A stretch of DNA of 64,000 nt. It comes from an uncultured Candidatus Melainabacteria bacterium (GTDB lineage Bacteria > Cyanobacteriota > Vampirovibrionia > Gastranaerophilales > Gastranaerophilaceae). The stretch is taken from positions 62,001 to 126,000 of the forward strand of contig CAKUTX010000004.1 of the NCBI GenBank assembly GCA_934692485.1. Reading direction: 5' to 3'. The notes beneath the pieces were generated by a model. That model was not told the DNA's origin and did not search any database. It saw only the letters and a list, made by a program, of their open reading frames with translations. Numbering within the stretch: the stretch's first letter is position 1; each line of letters starts with the position of its first letter. A program made the position numbers and the translations under genes. Below, piece by piece: positions 52,821-62,697 of the stretch.

Positions 52821-53714
52821 ATGAAAAATAAAAAAGAAATATATTATGAATATTTTGAAAAAGAAATCCTTCCAAAAGTTCAACCAATTGAAAAAGAACG
52901 CAAAAAAATTGCTCGAAGTGTAATTCTGTTATCGCTATTATGTTTTTTTATAGGCATTATTCTTGCTTTAATTATTGTTGTAACAGATTTTGACAATATT
53001 TATAAAATTTTACTTTTCCCAATTATTATGTTTACAATGTACGCATTTGTAATAAAAAGTATCATTAATTTTATTGTTGCTGGTAAAGAATACCAAAAAA
53101 TGTTATATGAAAAAGTTTTACCATTATTTTTAAAGCCCATAGCAAATTTTAAAAATTGGCCTGAAAACCAAAACACAGAAAATATTATAGATTCACAATT
53201 ATTTGGCAACTTTGATACACAAGAAGACGTAAAATGTTTTTTCGGATACTACAACAAAACTAATATCTTAATATCAGATTGTCGTTTGACCTTACCAATA
53301 AAAGGTATAAACAAACCAAATCTTTTTAAAGGAACCCTTATTCAATTAGAACTGGAAAAATCAATAAATAACCATGTTATAATTTTTTCCAAAAACGAGA
53401 AAAAACACAACAAATACAAACAAATTAACCCTCACATTGATGAAATGAATGAATTTGTTTATATTTTTGCAAAAAACGATAATATTAATTTTATCAACAA
53501 TGATTTTTGGAATTCAATAAAAAAATTTGGTGAAGCATTTACTGCAAAAGGTTTTAAACTTTCCTTTAAAGACAACACAATGATAATTGCGATTAAGCAA
53601 AAAAGGCCTATGTTATTTGGGTTTTTATTCCATTCGCTATTGAAACAAAAAAATTACGACGAACTTATAGACAGATTCGTCGCAATTTTTGAATTAGTTG
53701 ACATTTTGAATTAA
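52821..53714 (+). CDS. DUF3137-like membrane protein
   Basis: 297 aa. N-terminal amphipathic coil (YYEYFEKEILPKVQPIEKER), two adjacent membrane spans (SVILLSLLCFFIGIILALII and ILLFPIIMFTMYAFVIKSII, residues about 33-90), then a soluble strand-rich domain (LFGNFDTQEDVKCFFGYYNK, LFKGTLIQLELEK). This order matches DUF3137 proteins of unknown function. Converges with and overlaps the next gene by 4 bases. Confidence 0.7.
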   Translation: MKNKKEIYYEYFEKEILPKVQPIEKERKKIARSVILLSLLCFFIGIILALIIVVTDFDNIYKILLFPIIMFTMYAFVIKSIINFIVAGKEYQKMLYEKVLPLFLKPIANFKNWPENQNTENIIDSQLFGNFDTQEDVKCFFGYYNKTNILISDCRLTLPIKGINKPNLFKGTLIQLELEKSINNHVIIFSKNEKKHNKYKQINPHIDEMNEFVYIFAKNDNINFINNDFWNSIKKFGEAFTAKGFKLSFKDNTMIIAIKQKRPMLFGFLFHSLLKQKNYDELIDRFVAIFELVDILN

Positions 53715-56401
53715 GCTACACTGTTTAATTTTGGATTTTCATCCTTTCCTTTTTCAACAGAAGACTTTTTACCGTGTTTCAAATATGCATATGCTGCTGT
53801 GCCAGCGGCTGCAATTCCAATTCCAGTCCAAATTATTGTCTTTGTCCACTTGTTTCGAACCTTTTGGGAACCATCTTGAACAACTTCTTCTATATTTTCC
53901 GCTGTTTTTTTAACTGCGTCTTCAACCACTTCTTTTGATTTTTGAGTAGCGTTTTCTAATTGTTCTTTAGTTGCTCCAACGATACGGCGCATAGGAGATT
54001 TGTCACGAGCTTGCCAGCCTTCATCTACATGCCAAATATCATTTTTATACATTTCATTGGCTGATTTTCCACCATTAAATTCTTCATTATTGTGCCAATC
54101 TAGTTTTTCTTCTATATTTTTCTTACATTTTGCTACATAAGCATCATGCCTGTCAACGTATTCACTTGTAGCTTCTTTAAAACAATCAGAAACTTCATTT
54201 GAAGAACGTTCAATTCTTGCATTATCTATTTCATCAGGAGAAGTTTCCCAAGTTAAACCGTCAAAATCAGGGTTCATTTCTGGAGCTGTTTTTGTTCTCC
54301 AGCCGTTGCTTTCATTTGTATAATCGACCATACCGCCTGTTCTTGTTGCGATATACGGAACTCCAGCAGTTTTAGCTTCTAATGGTGTAATGCCGCACAT
54401 TTCACGTCTTGATGTAAATATACCGTGAGTAGCGCAAGCCACAAGTCGGTTAGGGAACAAACCATCCACATACATTGCGTTATGTTTATATATTCCACCG
54501 TCTAACTCTTGGATTTCTTTTAATGCTTTTTGTATTAATTTAAAATCTTTAGCTTCTTTATACCAAGGCGCATCTCCTGCACCAACAATAAGTTTTGTCC
54601 TCAATTTTATTTCTTTTGGAACATCTTCTCGTTTTAAGAATTTCAAAAATCCTTCAAATGTATATGGATAACCTTTTTGTTCATCAGGTCTGCCCCATCC
54701 CATAAAGAGCATATCGCCATCCTTAAACTCAGACAAACTACCAAATACACTTCTACCTTGTTCTATTTGTAAATCATTAAAGAATACATGGTTAAGAGCA
54801 TCTTGCCCTTCTTTTTCGGCATTAGCAATAATTCCTGTTAACCATCTTGCGTTTTTCTCACGATTTGCAACAATTTCATCGATATTATTACCGTTATAAA
54901 TTAATGGTGTAAAACCACTTTTTTGAGCAGACAAAGTATTGTTACCACGGCCGAAATCTTTTACGTTATTATCAATTCCTAAAGAAGCCGGAGTTGAACC
55001 GTTCAGCGGACTTATTGTTTCTATTTCTCTTAAATCTCCACCAATTGCTGCCGCAACATCCATATCAGGAGATTTCATTTCTTTGTCAAAATTTGGAGAA
55101 ACCGTTCCGACAGAAAAATTATTTGGATTTAATTTTTTAGCCAAAATAGGAATTTTTGTCACATTATATGTACCAAAAGCATCTCTAAAAATACCAATAA
55201 ATGGGTCAAATGCTGCTATTACAAATTGTTTTTCAGGTTCACGAAGATTTTCCCAACCTCTCACATTAAAGTTTTGCAAAAGTTTATATTGAGGATGTTT
55301 ACTAATTGCTTCTACATCCTCCGGACTAAATACCATTCTTGCAAATTTGAATGGATTATCTGTTACCCCTTGATAATTTCTTCCCGGGTTATGCAATGTA
55401 TGATGGTAAATTATACCGTTATAAACACTGTTGCCTCTTGCTGATTCATCTACAATTGCACTTGTCATGAAACCAACAGTTCTATCATTTCCCCAAATAC
55501 TTGCAGGATGAAAATATCCAAATTCTTCTGTATTCATCTGTTTTTCTGCAGCTAGCATAGCACGCGACCAATCAGCATTAACGATTTCTGCATCTGCGCC
55601 ATCTGCACCATGAACACCATAAGTATAAGGTTTAGGTGTTTTAGCCAATTCTTCTGTATACATACAATAATTTGTGGATTTTGTTATATCTCTATTGCCT
55701 GGAGTTTCGTCGGAATATTCAAACAATTGGTATCCAACCTTTTGCAATTTACCAATATCTTCATCAGACATTCGCTCAATATAACCTTTTGCACTGGTTG
55801 GCTTCAAAATATCAAATTTACTTAACGCTTCCGGCCCTTTTCCATTTGGCTCACTTTGAATAACAGGTCTTAAATCTGCAGGATCTTGATTCAAATTTTT
55901 AGCTAAATCTTCTACAGATTGCCATGGCTCTGCTGATACAAACCACTTTGCGGCAATTGCTTCAGGCAATTTACCCCCATAAGCCTCTTTAACCTTTTTT
56001 ATGTTTATGTACTTTACACCACCATTAGGATTGTTATACTCATGGAATGGTAAAACCATTCGGACATCCATGCCTTCATTTGCTATTAAACTTTTTTGTT
56101 CTTCATGCGTAACACATGCCAATCCGCCCTGTTTGTCCTCTGGGAGCCCCGTTCCAGCATGCTCAGAGCCAGCCGATAGTAATTGATTAATATTTCTATC
56201 TGAACCGGTAAATGTTATATATGCAAATCCTTGCTTTGAAGCAACTCGCTGATTTCGAACTAGGACATTCGCTATATTTCCCATTGGCAAAGAATCTATA
56301 TTTGAATTATACATTCTCACCTCAGAAGGAACAGACATTGCTTCAATGCTTTGTCTTTGCGATTTTACCTGAACACTAGGCATTACTGAATTTACGCGCA
56401 T
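53711..56401 (-). CDS. giant membrane-anchored glycogen-synthase-like protein (896 aa)
   Basis: Divergent GT5-type glucosyltransferase. After a 60-residue polar N terminus with YITFTGSDRN (F64-x-G66) comes an N-terminal synthase motif KQGGL (90-94, equivalent to KxGGL), VRMVLPFHEY, a long inserted region (about 130-480), then MGWGRPDEQKG, KLIVGAGDAPWYKE, and FTSRREMCGITPLEAKTAGVPY with the catalytic-type Glu at 667, followed by ATRTGGMVDYT. Unlike GlgA, it ends in a coiled, amphipathic segment and a membrane span (TIIWTGIGIAAAGTAAYAYL, 855-874) with a basic tail. Catalytic residues look kept. It may make or anchor glucan at a membrane; product unknown. Confidence 0.75.
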   Translation of the reverse strand: MRVNSVMPSVQVKSQRQSIEAMSVPSEVRMYNSNIDSLPMGNIANVLVRNQRVASKQGFAYITFTGSDRNINQLLSAGSEHAGTGLPEDKQGGLACVTHEEQKSLIANEGMDVRMVLPFHEYNNPNGGVKYINIKKVKEAYGGKLPEAIAAKWFVSAEPWQSVEDLAKNLNQDPADLRPVIQSEPNGKGPEALSKFDILKPTSAKGYIERMSDEDIGKLQKVGYQLFEYSDETPGNRDITKSTNYCMYTEELAKTPKPYTYGVHGADGADAEIVNADWSRAMLAAEKQMNTEEFGYFHPASIWGNDRTVGFMTSAIVDESARGNSVYNGIIYHHTLHNPGRNYQGVTDNPFKFARMVFSPEDVEAISKHPQYKLLQNFNVRGWENLREPEKQFVIAAFDPFIGIFRDAFGTYNVTKIPILAKKLNPNNFSVGTVSPNFDKEMKSPDMDVAAAIGGDLREIETISPLNGSTPASLGIDNNVKDFGRGNNTLSAQKSGFTPLIYNGNNIDEIVANREKNARWLTGIIANAEKEGQDALNHVFFNDLQIEQGRSVFGSLSEFKDGDMLFMGWGRPDEQKGYPYTFEGFLKFLKREDVPKEIKLRTKLIVGAGDAPWYKEAKDFKLIQKALKEIQELDGGIYKHNAMYVDGLFPNRLVACATHGIFTSRREMCGITPLEAKTAGVPYIATRTGGMVDYTNESNGWRTKTAPEMNPDFDGLTWETSPDEIDNARIERSSNEVSDCFKEATSEYVDRHDAYVAKCKKNIEEKLDWHNNEEFNGGKSANEMYKNDIWHVDEGWQARDKSPMRRIVGATKEQLENATQKSKEVVEDAVKKTAENIEEVVQDGSQKVRNKWTKTIIWTGIGIAAAGTAAYAYLKHGKKSSVEKGKDENPKLNSVA

Positions 56402-56610
56402 AATTTACACCCCATATAATATTTTTACAAATTGCAATTTTTTTGCAGAAAACTAAATTCCCGCACTTATAATAATGGATGAACAAGTTTTTTTTCAATA
56501 GTAAATCGGATTAATATTAAGAAATATTAAGTAAAGTTTTTTCAATAATTAAAGTTTTTTTGTATCGTTTACAGTAAAATTAAATCATTAGTTTTTATAA
56601 AGGGTAAATA

Positions 56611-57891
56611 ATGGATAGATTTTTTGGCATATTTGGGATTATTTTAATTTTTGGGATAGCGTTCCTATTATCAAACAACCGTAAAGCAATAAATTACAAA
56701 ACAGTAGGAATGGGGTTTTCACTACAAGTTTTGTTAGCTGTATTTATATTTAAAGTACCTTTAGGCCGAGCTATTTTCATGAATTTAGGTTTGTTAATTC
56801 AGAAAATTCTTGATTTCGCAAAAGAAGGTGGGGCTTTTGTTTTCGGACCTCTTATGTCTGATGACAAATTTAGTACTGTATTTGGCTCAGGCGCGCAAGT
56901 ATTTGCACTTCAGTTAATTGCTTCTTTGATATTCATGATGATTATTGTAAACATCCTTTATTATTATGGAATTATGCAAAGAATTGTTCCGTTGTTCGGA
57001 AAAGCGATGAACAAACTAATGAACGTCAGTGGGGCAGAAGCTCTATCAAACGTAGCAAGTGCATTTGTCGGACAAATTGCGGCTCAAATCATGATTAGAC
57101 CATATTTGGCAAAATTAACACGTTCTGAGCTTTTGGCATCTATGGCAGGAAGCATGGCTTGTATTTCTGCAGCAACAATGCCTATTTATATTGGGTTGGG
57201 AATTCCGGCTCAATACCTTTTAGCAGCTTCCGTTATGGCTGCTCCTGGAGCTTTAGTTTTAACAAAAATTGTTTATCCGGAAACAGGAAATCCTGAAACC
57301 AAAGATGATATTAAAATTACTTACAGTAAAAGAAGAAAACCTTATATAAATGTATTTGACGCAATTTCAGCCGGAGCATCAGAAGGCATGAAAGTTGCAA
57401 TCAATGTTGTTGCTATGATTTTAGCTCTTGTCGCACTCGTTGCAATGATAGACTGGATTTTAGGCGGAGTTGGAAATTTAATTGTTAAATATTTGCACAT
57501 AAACTTTGCATCATTTGACTTAACTCATTTATCATTAAAACTAATTCTCGGCAAAATATTTGCAGTATTTGCATACTTTATGGGTGTTCCATTAAAAGAA
57601 GCAACTGCGGTTGGAAGTCTTATGGGTACAAAATTAGTTCTGAATGAAATGGTTGCATACTTTGATTTGGTAAATCTACCAACACAATTGTCTGATAAGA
57701 GTTTCTTAATCGCGAGTTTTGCTTTATGCAGCTTTGGGAACTTCGGGTCAATCGCAATCCAACTAGGTGGTATTGGAGAACTTGCACCAAATCAAAGAAA
57801 AAATCTTGCAAGATTGGGAGTAAGAGCACTAATTTGCGGAACATTAACCTGCTATATGTCTGCAGCAATTGCAGGGGTATTGTTCAATTAG
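56611..57891 (+). CDS. concentrative nucleoside transporter (CNT/NupC family)
   Basis: Inner-membrane H+ or Na+ symporter importing nucleosides. 426 aa, hydrophobic throughout. Seen: LLAVFIFKVPLGRAIF, VFGSGAQVFALQLIASLIF, VSGAEALSNVASAFVGQIAAQ, SMAGSMACISAATMPIYIGLG, ASEGMKVAINVVAMILALVAL, and FALCSFGNFGSIAIQLGGIGEL near the C terminus. All are family signatures. Monocistronic. Confidence 0.93.
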   Translation: MDRFFGIFGIILIFGIAFLLSNNRKAINYKTVGMGFSLQVLLAVFIFKVPLGRAIFMNLGLLIQKILDFAKEGGAFVFGPLMSDDKFSTVFGSGAQVFALQLIASLIFMMIIVNILYYYGIMQRIVPLFGKAMNKLMNVSGAEALSNVASAFVGQIAAQIMIRPYLAKLTRSELLASMAGSMACISAATMPIYIGLGIPAQYLLAASVMAAPGALVLTKIVYPETGNPETKDDIKITYSKRRKPYINVFDAISAGASEGMKVAINVVAMILALVALVAMIDWILGGVGNLIVKYLHINFASFDLTHLSLKLILGKIFAVFAYFMGVPLKEATAVGSLMGTKLVLNEMVAYFDLVNLPTQLSDKSFLIASFALCSFGNFGSIAIQLGGIGELAPNQRKNLARLGVRALICGTLTCYMSAAIAGVLFN

Positions 57892-57932
57892 TAGACATTT
57901 AACAATCTTTTGCGACCCGTTTGATTGTTGTT

Positions 57933-58241
57933 TCACGATTTTGGTAAATGTTTTTGCCAATCAGCATCAAGATTTTTAATAAATCTATGAGCATCAATTA
58001 CGTCGTCATAATTAATTGGTTCTGGTCCTTCTTGAACTTCTAATGACTTATAATTTTTTACATCGAAATTGTTTATGCCTAAAAATGCGACTCCAAAATT
58101 CTTTCCACAATGCTGACATTCTAGTCCGACAACTGTTAATCCTTCTTCTTCTCTTTTTATTGTTATGGAATTTTCGTCAAAACTGTTCTTGCAATGCGAA
58201 CAACACAGGTTTGAGAATAATTTTTCGATTTTCTTTTTCAT
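57933..58241 (-). CDS. small zinc-ribbon protein (102 aa)
   Basis: Two CxxC knuckles, CCSHCKNSF and CQHCGKNF, about 30 residues apart make one zinc ribbon; the C-terminal half is acidic and helical (INYDDVIDAHRFIKNLDADW). ATG 58241 has GAGGAC 6 bases upstream; an open frame to 58346 lacks a ribosome site. Function unknown. Divergent from the 31-aa membrane peptide gene. Confidence 0.75.
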   Translation of the reverse strand: MKKKIEKLFSNLCCSHCKNSFDENSITIKREEEGLTVVGLECQHCGKNFGVAFLGINNFDVKNYKSLEVQEGPEPINYDDVIDAHRFIKNLDADWQKHLPKS

Positions 58242-58370
58242 AAAGTCCTCACTTATATTATAATAAAAATTTTTATTAAAAAATGTTACATTTGTTGACA
58301 ACATGGGAATAATATAATTAAGATGAATATGTCGTTTATTCATCAAGCTAACATATAGGAGTGTTATATC

Positions 58371-58466
58371 ATGGAAGCTATTAATTTAATTCTTTTTGGG
58401 TTTATTGTTTACACTGCGTTAATTGTTGTTCCTAGTATTTGGGAAGAATTAACTACAGAAAGCTAA
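58371..58466 (+). CDS. 31-aa single-span membrane microprotein
   Basis: Tiny gene with AGGAG 9 bases before ATG. Product: short acidic N terminus, one span (INLILFGFIVYTALIVV), then PSIWEELTTES. In size and layout it resembles small accessory subunits of membrane complexes, but no family can be assigned. A TTGACA at 58294-58299 upstream lacks a well-placed -10. Confidence 0.5.
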   Translation: MEAINLILFGFIVYTALIVVPSIWEELTTES

Positions 58467-58585
58467 ACCTTTTAAAATTAAAGACGACACGATTTGCGTG
58501 GAGTTCCCTTTTCATTAAGAAAATCGGCAGGTGTGTTTAAGTGAGATTTAAAAAGTGTTAAAAGTACGTTAATTAAAATTAACGG

Positions 58586-59938
58586 TTAATTTGTTGTGGG
58601 TAAAACCTCATTCAAGCACTCTAGGGCAACATCAGTCGCGAAATCCATGTCTTTTCTTTCCATTATTAATGGAGGATTAAAATATATGACATCGCCAAGA
58701 GGTCGAAGAATTACTCCTCGTTTAAGAGCTTTTTTGTATATTTGATAGCCTGTTCTGAGTTTGCTGTCAAATGGTTCTTTTGATGTTTTATTTTTTACCA
58801 ATTCGATTGCATTGATAAGACCGATATGACGAACTTCTCCAACATTTGGATGTGAGAGAAATTTTTGTTTTATCATATTGTTGAAGTAGATAGCGTTTTC
58901 TTGTGCTGTTTTCAAAATAGAACCATCTTCCATCAAATCTAAAACTGCATTTGCAGCAGAGCAAGCCAATGGATTACCGCTGTATGTATGACTGTGCATA
59001 AAAGCTTTTCCAGTACTGTAATCATCATAAAAAGCATCATAAATTTTTTGTGTAGTAGCAAATATTGCCATTGGCATATATCCGCCAGTCAACCCTTTTG
59101 AAAGACACATTATATCTGGTGAAACTCCAGCATGCTCAAATGCAAACATTTTACCAGTCCTTCCATACCCTGTTGCTATTTCATCAGCAAGTAAATGAAC
59201 ATTAAATCTATCACACAGTTCTCTTAATTTTTTTAGATAAAGTGGCGGATAAATTTTCATTCCTGCAGAACCCTGTAACAATGGTTCTACAAGAATTGCA
59301 GCTGTTTCATTACCGTATTCTTCAAACATTTTTTCAGCATGTTCAAAGCATTCACAGCTACAATTTTCGCGATTTTTTCCATACGGACATCTAAAACAAT
59401 CTGGCCCCTGAACTCTTAATATATCCATCAAAATAGGTTTATACAACTTCGTATACAAATCACAATCTCCGACAGACAATGCTCCTATTGTTTCTCCATG
59501 ATAAGCCTCTGAAAGCGCCATAAATTTCGTTTTTTGAGGATTTCCTGTCTGCTCATGGTACTGAAAACTAACTTTCATTGCCGCCTCAATTGCAGATGAA
59601 CCATTATCCGTAAAATTAAATTTACACAAACCTTTTGGCAAAATTTTTGACAACCTTTCACAAAGCCTTATAGCCTGTTTATGAGTAAAATTCGCAAAAA
59701 TAACATGTTCTAACGTATCAACTTGCTTTTTTATTTCTTCAGAAATATGCGGATTGCAATGCCCCAAAAGATTACACCACCAAGAACTTATTACGTCAAG
59801 ATAACGTTTACCGTCTTCCCCGTACAAATAACAACCTTCACCTCTTTCAATAACAATTGGAGCTAATTCTTCATAATCCTTCATTTGAGAACAAGGATGC
59901 CAAATATATTTTAAATCTTTTTCTGCTAATGTTTCCAT
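58586..59938 (-). CDS. bioA: adenosylmethionine-8-amino-7-oxononanoate aminotransferase
   Basis: Biotin pathway: converts KAPA to DAPA using S-adenosylmethionine as amino donor. Class III aminotransferase, 450 aa. Seen: IWHPCSQMKDYEELAPIVIE (diagnostic BioA start), SSWWCNLLGHCNP, LLADEIATGYGRTGKMFAFE, PLP lysine in MCLSKGLTGGYMPMA. One base separates it from bioD upstream. No other bio genes are in the window. Confidence 0.95.
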   Translation of the reverse strand: METLAEKDLKYIWHPCSQMKDYEELAPIVIERGEGCYLYGEDGKRYLDVISSWWCNLLGHCNPHISEEIKKQVDTLEHVIFANFTHKQAIRLCERLSKILPKGLCKFNFTDNGSSAIEAAMKVSFQYHEQTGNPQKTKFMALSEAYHGETIGALSVGDCDLYTKLYKPILMDILRVQGPDCFRCPYGKNRENCSCECFEHAEKMFEEYGNETAAILVEPLLQGSAGMKIYPPLYLKKLRELCDRFNVHLLADEIATGYGRTGKMFAFEHAGVSPDIMCLSKGLTGGYMPMAIFATTQKIYDAFYDDYSTGKAFMHSHTYSGNPLACSAANAVLDLMEDGSILKTAQENAIYFNNMIKQKFLSHPNVGEVRHIGLINAIELVKNKTSKEPFDSKLRTGYQIYKKALKRGVILRPLGDVIYFNPPLIMERKDMDFATDVALECLNEVLPTTN

Positions 59939-59939
59939 T

Positions 59940-60614
59940 TTATACCTCTACAAATAGTGCTGACAAATCGTCTATTTCTTTATCTTCTTTTTTTACAGTT
60001 GCAACTACCTTAACATCGGTTAAAGCTTCAACCTGTTTTTTATTATCAATTTGCATAAAATCAGTTTCATCGTAATTGTTTAGTATTATGCCTTTGACGT
60101 TTATGTTGTGCTGTTTTGCATATTCAGCAGTTAAGACAGTAGAATTAATTGTTCCCAAAGATGCAGATGCTACAATCAAAATATCAAGCCCTAATGACTT
60201 TATAACATCAGGTAACATTAATTTTTGTTCTTTCAAATTAAATGGACAAATAATACCACCGGCACCTTCAACAACAACAAAGTCATACTCTTTTTTTATT
60301 CTTTCAAAATCAGATTTAATTTTTTCTATGTTAATCGGATTTTTTTCAATTTCAGAAGCCAAATGAGGAGATACAGCGGTTTTAAAAACATACGAAACAT
60401 AATTCATAGGTTCAGCATTAATCTTTGCTGTTTTTAACACATACGCACAATCTCCAGGAACAAGTTTTCCGTTAATAATTTCTGCGCCGCTTAATGCCGG
60501 TTTAAAATATCCACAATTATATCCTAATTCTCTCATTTTCTTTACAATTAATGCAGATATATACGTTTTTCCAACATCAGTTCCTGTTGCGGTTACAAAT
60601 ATCGCTTTTGTCAT
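59940..60614 (-). CDS. bioD: dethiobiotin synthetase
   Basis: ATP-dependent ring closure of DAPA with CO2 to dethiobiotin. 224 aa. Seen: P-loop FVTATGTDVGKTYISALIVK, YFKPALSGAE, VVEGAGGIICPFN. First gene of the bioD-bioA pair with an AGAGGAG ribosome site. No BirA-type operator palindrome was recognised upstream. Confidence 0.95.
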   Translation of the reverse strand: MTKAIFVTATGTDVGKTYISALIVKKMRELGYNCGYFKPALSGAEIINGKLVPGDCAYVLKTAKINAEPMNYVSYVFKTAVSPHLASEIEKNPINIEKIKSDFERIKKEYDFVVVEGAGGIICPFNLKEQKLMLPDVIKSLGLDILIVASASLGTINSTVLTAEYAKQHNINVKGIILNNYDETDFMQIDNKKQVEALTDVKVVATVKKEDKEIDDLSALFVEV

Positions 60615-60659
60615 ATCTCCTCTTTCTAAAATAACGTTTTAACATTTAAAACAAAAAAT

Positions 60660-60684
60660 ATGCGGCAACTTTATGTTACCGCAT
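60660..60684. terminator. hairpin terminator between tpsB and bioD
   Basis: Stem ATGCGGCAAC/GTTACCGCAT with one mismatch; leftward it is followed by six T, serving tpsB. Confidence 0.82.
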
Positions 60685-60708
60685 AATTTTTATATTTCAA
60701 TAATTTTA

Positions 60709-62697
60709 TTATAATTGACCGCCGCCACCATCACGGAAGTAATCATAGTGTCTAATATCATCATAGTTGTTAACATATTCCGCTTCAACATTCTTTTGGA
60801 ATTGAGTTTTTGGAACAGCAACCGTACTTCTTGAAGCCAATAGGGCATCAATATTTGGAGCAAGTGTCAATTCAAAGTGGAAACGTCCCATTTTGCTATA
60901 AGGTTCATTAAAGTTTCTTATCAATGGGAAGCCCCAATAAAGTCTTGCGCTCAAATCACCAGGAAGCTGAACTCTCAAGCCCATACCTAAAGAAGCTGCA
61001 AAGTAACTTCCACCACGCACATCTTCTCTTGCTGCTGGGAAAATACCTGCTGTATCAGCAAATATTGCACCTTTCACATATCTTCCGATAAACGGAATTT
61101 TTTCGCCTGACTTAGGGCTGGTAATTTCTCTTGGCAACAATGGGAACATAAGTTCTCCACTAACAAAGTATCCGTTTTTACCAATCATCAAACCTTCAGA
61201 ATAGCCTCTAACTGTAGCCAAACCACCTGTTTGCATTTGGTCTAAGTATGGAATACTCTTGTCGCCAGGAACAATTTGATAATTACTTCTCAATTGACCG
61301 ATAAATCCATGAGAAAAATCATGCAATCTGACTAAGCTACCACTGTATTTAAAATAATTGTTATCTCTATCACTATTGAATATAGGAATTGAATAGTATG
61401 CATCTTGGTTAAAATACCAAATACCATATTTAGTATCTTTTCTTGCTTGCAATGCCAATTCCAAAGATGTTATGTTATCAATACTTGAAGGAATAGCTGT
61501 GTCCGGCAATGCCTTAATTCCAATATCTGTTCTTGACCTTTTATAATTAGCAGCCGCATATGTTTTCAACTCAAAACCGGGTTTTCTGATAACAGGTTGA
61601 GAATAGTACAATGAATATTGAGTACCATAACTCTTTAAGTCAAATATATCTGACATAGCGCCATATTTTACTTTTGCAAAAGTTGAAGAATAAGTAAACC
61701 CAACTCTACCATCTTTTTTGTTTACAGGGAAATTATAATCAGCAAACGGGCTCTGTGCACCACCTGAGAAATAAGACCCTAATGACATCCTATCCCTGTG
61801 GCCAAACAAGCTGTCTGCGTATAACATAGCACCACCACGAATGCTACCTGTATTATAACGACCGGCATTATCTAAAATCCCCATTACGTGAAACGGGAAG
61901 TTTTCATCCGCAACCAATTCAATATCTGTCGTTCCAGGTTTTTCACCAGCTTTAAGGTTTGCAGATAATTTTACACCTTCATTGTATCTGTTAAAATCCA
62001 AAACATCTTTTTCTAACTCTACAATATCAAACAATTGCCCTTCTTTTTCAGGCAATCTTCTTGTAATATAACCGTCTTTTGTCCACTTGTTTTGTTCTAC
62101 TGTAATATTACCGATTTTACTTTCTGTTAATGCAATATAAATATGTCCGTTTTCAACTGTTTGTTCAGGCAAAAAGGCTCTTGCAGTAACAAATCCTTTT
62201 TCTGCGTACAAATTATTGATATTATCAATAACCTTTTGAATATCTTCAATAAATACATTTCTACCAACCAACGGTTGTACAAGTTTATTAATTTCATCCT
62301 TTGTCAAAATTTCAGACGGAGCAACTTCTATAGTATTAACATAAACACCTTTTGTATTCATTTCTTCAACAGTTGCTTGTTGAATAGAGCCGCCATTGTA
62401 ATTTTGAATAACAGTACTGCTACCGCCATCTTGTTCTATTTTTTTACGTTGTTGATAATAGTTGTAATCATCTTCACGATAGTTGTCTTTTGCTTTTTCT
62501 TTTAAATAGTCAGTATCGTGCAACTGGTTCATGCCAGATTGATTTCTGACGTTTTGAATATCTTGATAGCTATATCCTTGCTGCATCATTGCAGGATAGC
62601 TGTCGAATGTGGTTGCATTTGCTGGGGTTAAGGATACAGATAGTGCAAACGCTGCACATAATATTAGAAACTGTTTCTTTGAATTCATCTTTTTCAT
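60709..62697 (-). CDS. TpsB/ShlB-FhaC family outer-membrane transporter
   Basis: Two-partner-secretion type outer-membrane beta-barrel, 662 aa. Signal peptide (residues about 4-29), a Gln/Asn/Tyr-rich linker, POTRA_2 domain (VYVNTIEVAPSEILTKDEIN ... GFVTARAFLPEQTVENGHI), second POTRA, then the ShlB barrel ending FHFELTLAPN and containing the VRGY motif of the inward-folded loop 6 (TVRGYSEG). The unusual aromatic end YFRDGGGGQL is not a classic F/W terminus. No TpsA exoprotein is adjacent, so the cargo is unknown; lipid or protein export cannot be told apart. Confidence 0.88.
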   Translation of the reverse strand: MKKMNSKKQFLILCAAFALSVSLTPANATTFDSYPAMMQQGYSYQDIQNVRNQSGMNQLHDTDYLKEKAKDNYREDDYNYYQQRKKIEQDGGSSTVIQNYNGGSIQQATVEEMNTKGVYVNTIEVAPSEILTKDEINKLVQPLVGRNVFIEDIQKVIDNINNLYAEKGFVTARAFLPEQTVENGHIYIALTESKIGNITVEQNKWTKDGYITRRLPEKEGQLFDIVELEKDVLDFNRYNEGVKLSANLKAGEKPGTTDIELVADENFPFHVMGILDNAGRYNTGSIRGGAMLYADSLFGHRDRMSLGSYFSGGAQSPFADYNFPVNKKDGRVGFTYSSTFAKVKYGAMSDIFDLKSYGTQYSLYYSQPVIRKPGFELKTYAAANYKRSRTDIGIKALPDTAIPSSIDNITSLELALQARKDTKYGIWYFNQDAYYSIPIFNSDRDNNYFKYSGSLVRLHDFSHGFIGQLRSNYQIVPGDKSIPYLDQMQTGGLATVRGYSEGLMIGKNGYFVSGELMFPLLPREITSPKSGEKIPFIGRYVKGAIFADTAGIFPAAREDVRGGSYFAASLGMGLRVQLPGDLSARLYWGFPLIRNFNEPYSKMGRFHFELTLAPNIDALLASRSTVAVPKTQFQKNVEAEYVNNYDDIRHYDYFRDGGGGQL

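Noticed and set aside
58323..58358. 11-codon leader peptide before the 31-aa gene
   Set aside because: No ribosome site and no attenuator-like structure.
58371..58466. 31-aa protein as photosystem II PsbM or another photosynthetic small subunit
   Set aside because: Only size and one span agree; no residue pattern supports it.
60615..60660. BirA (biotin) operator upstream of bioD
   Set aside because: No TTGTAAACC-type palindrome; the dyad there is the tpsB terminator.
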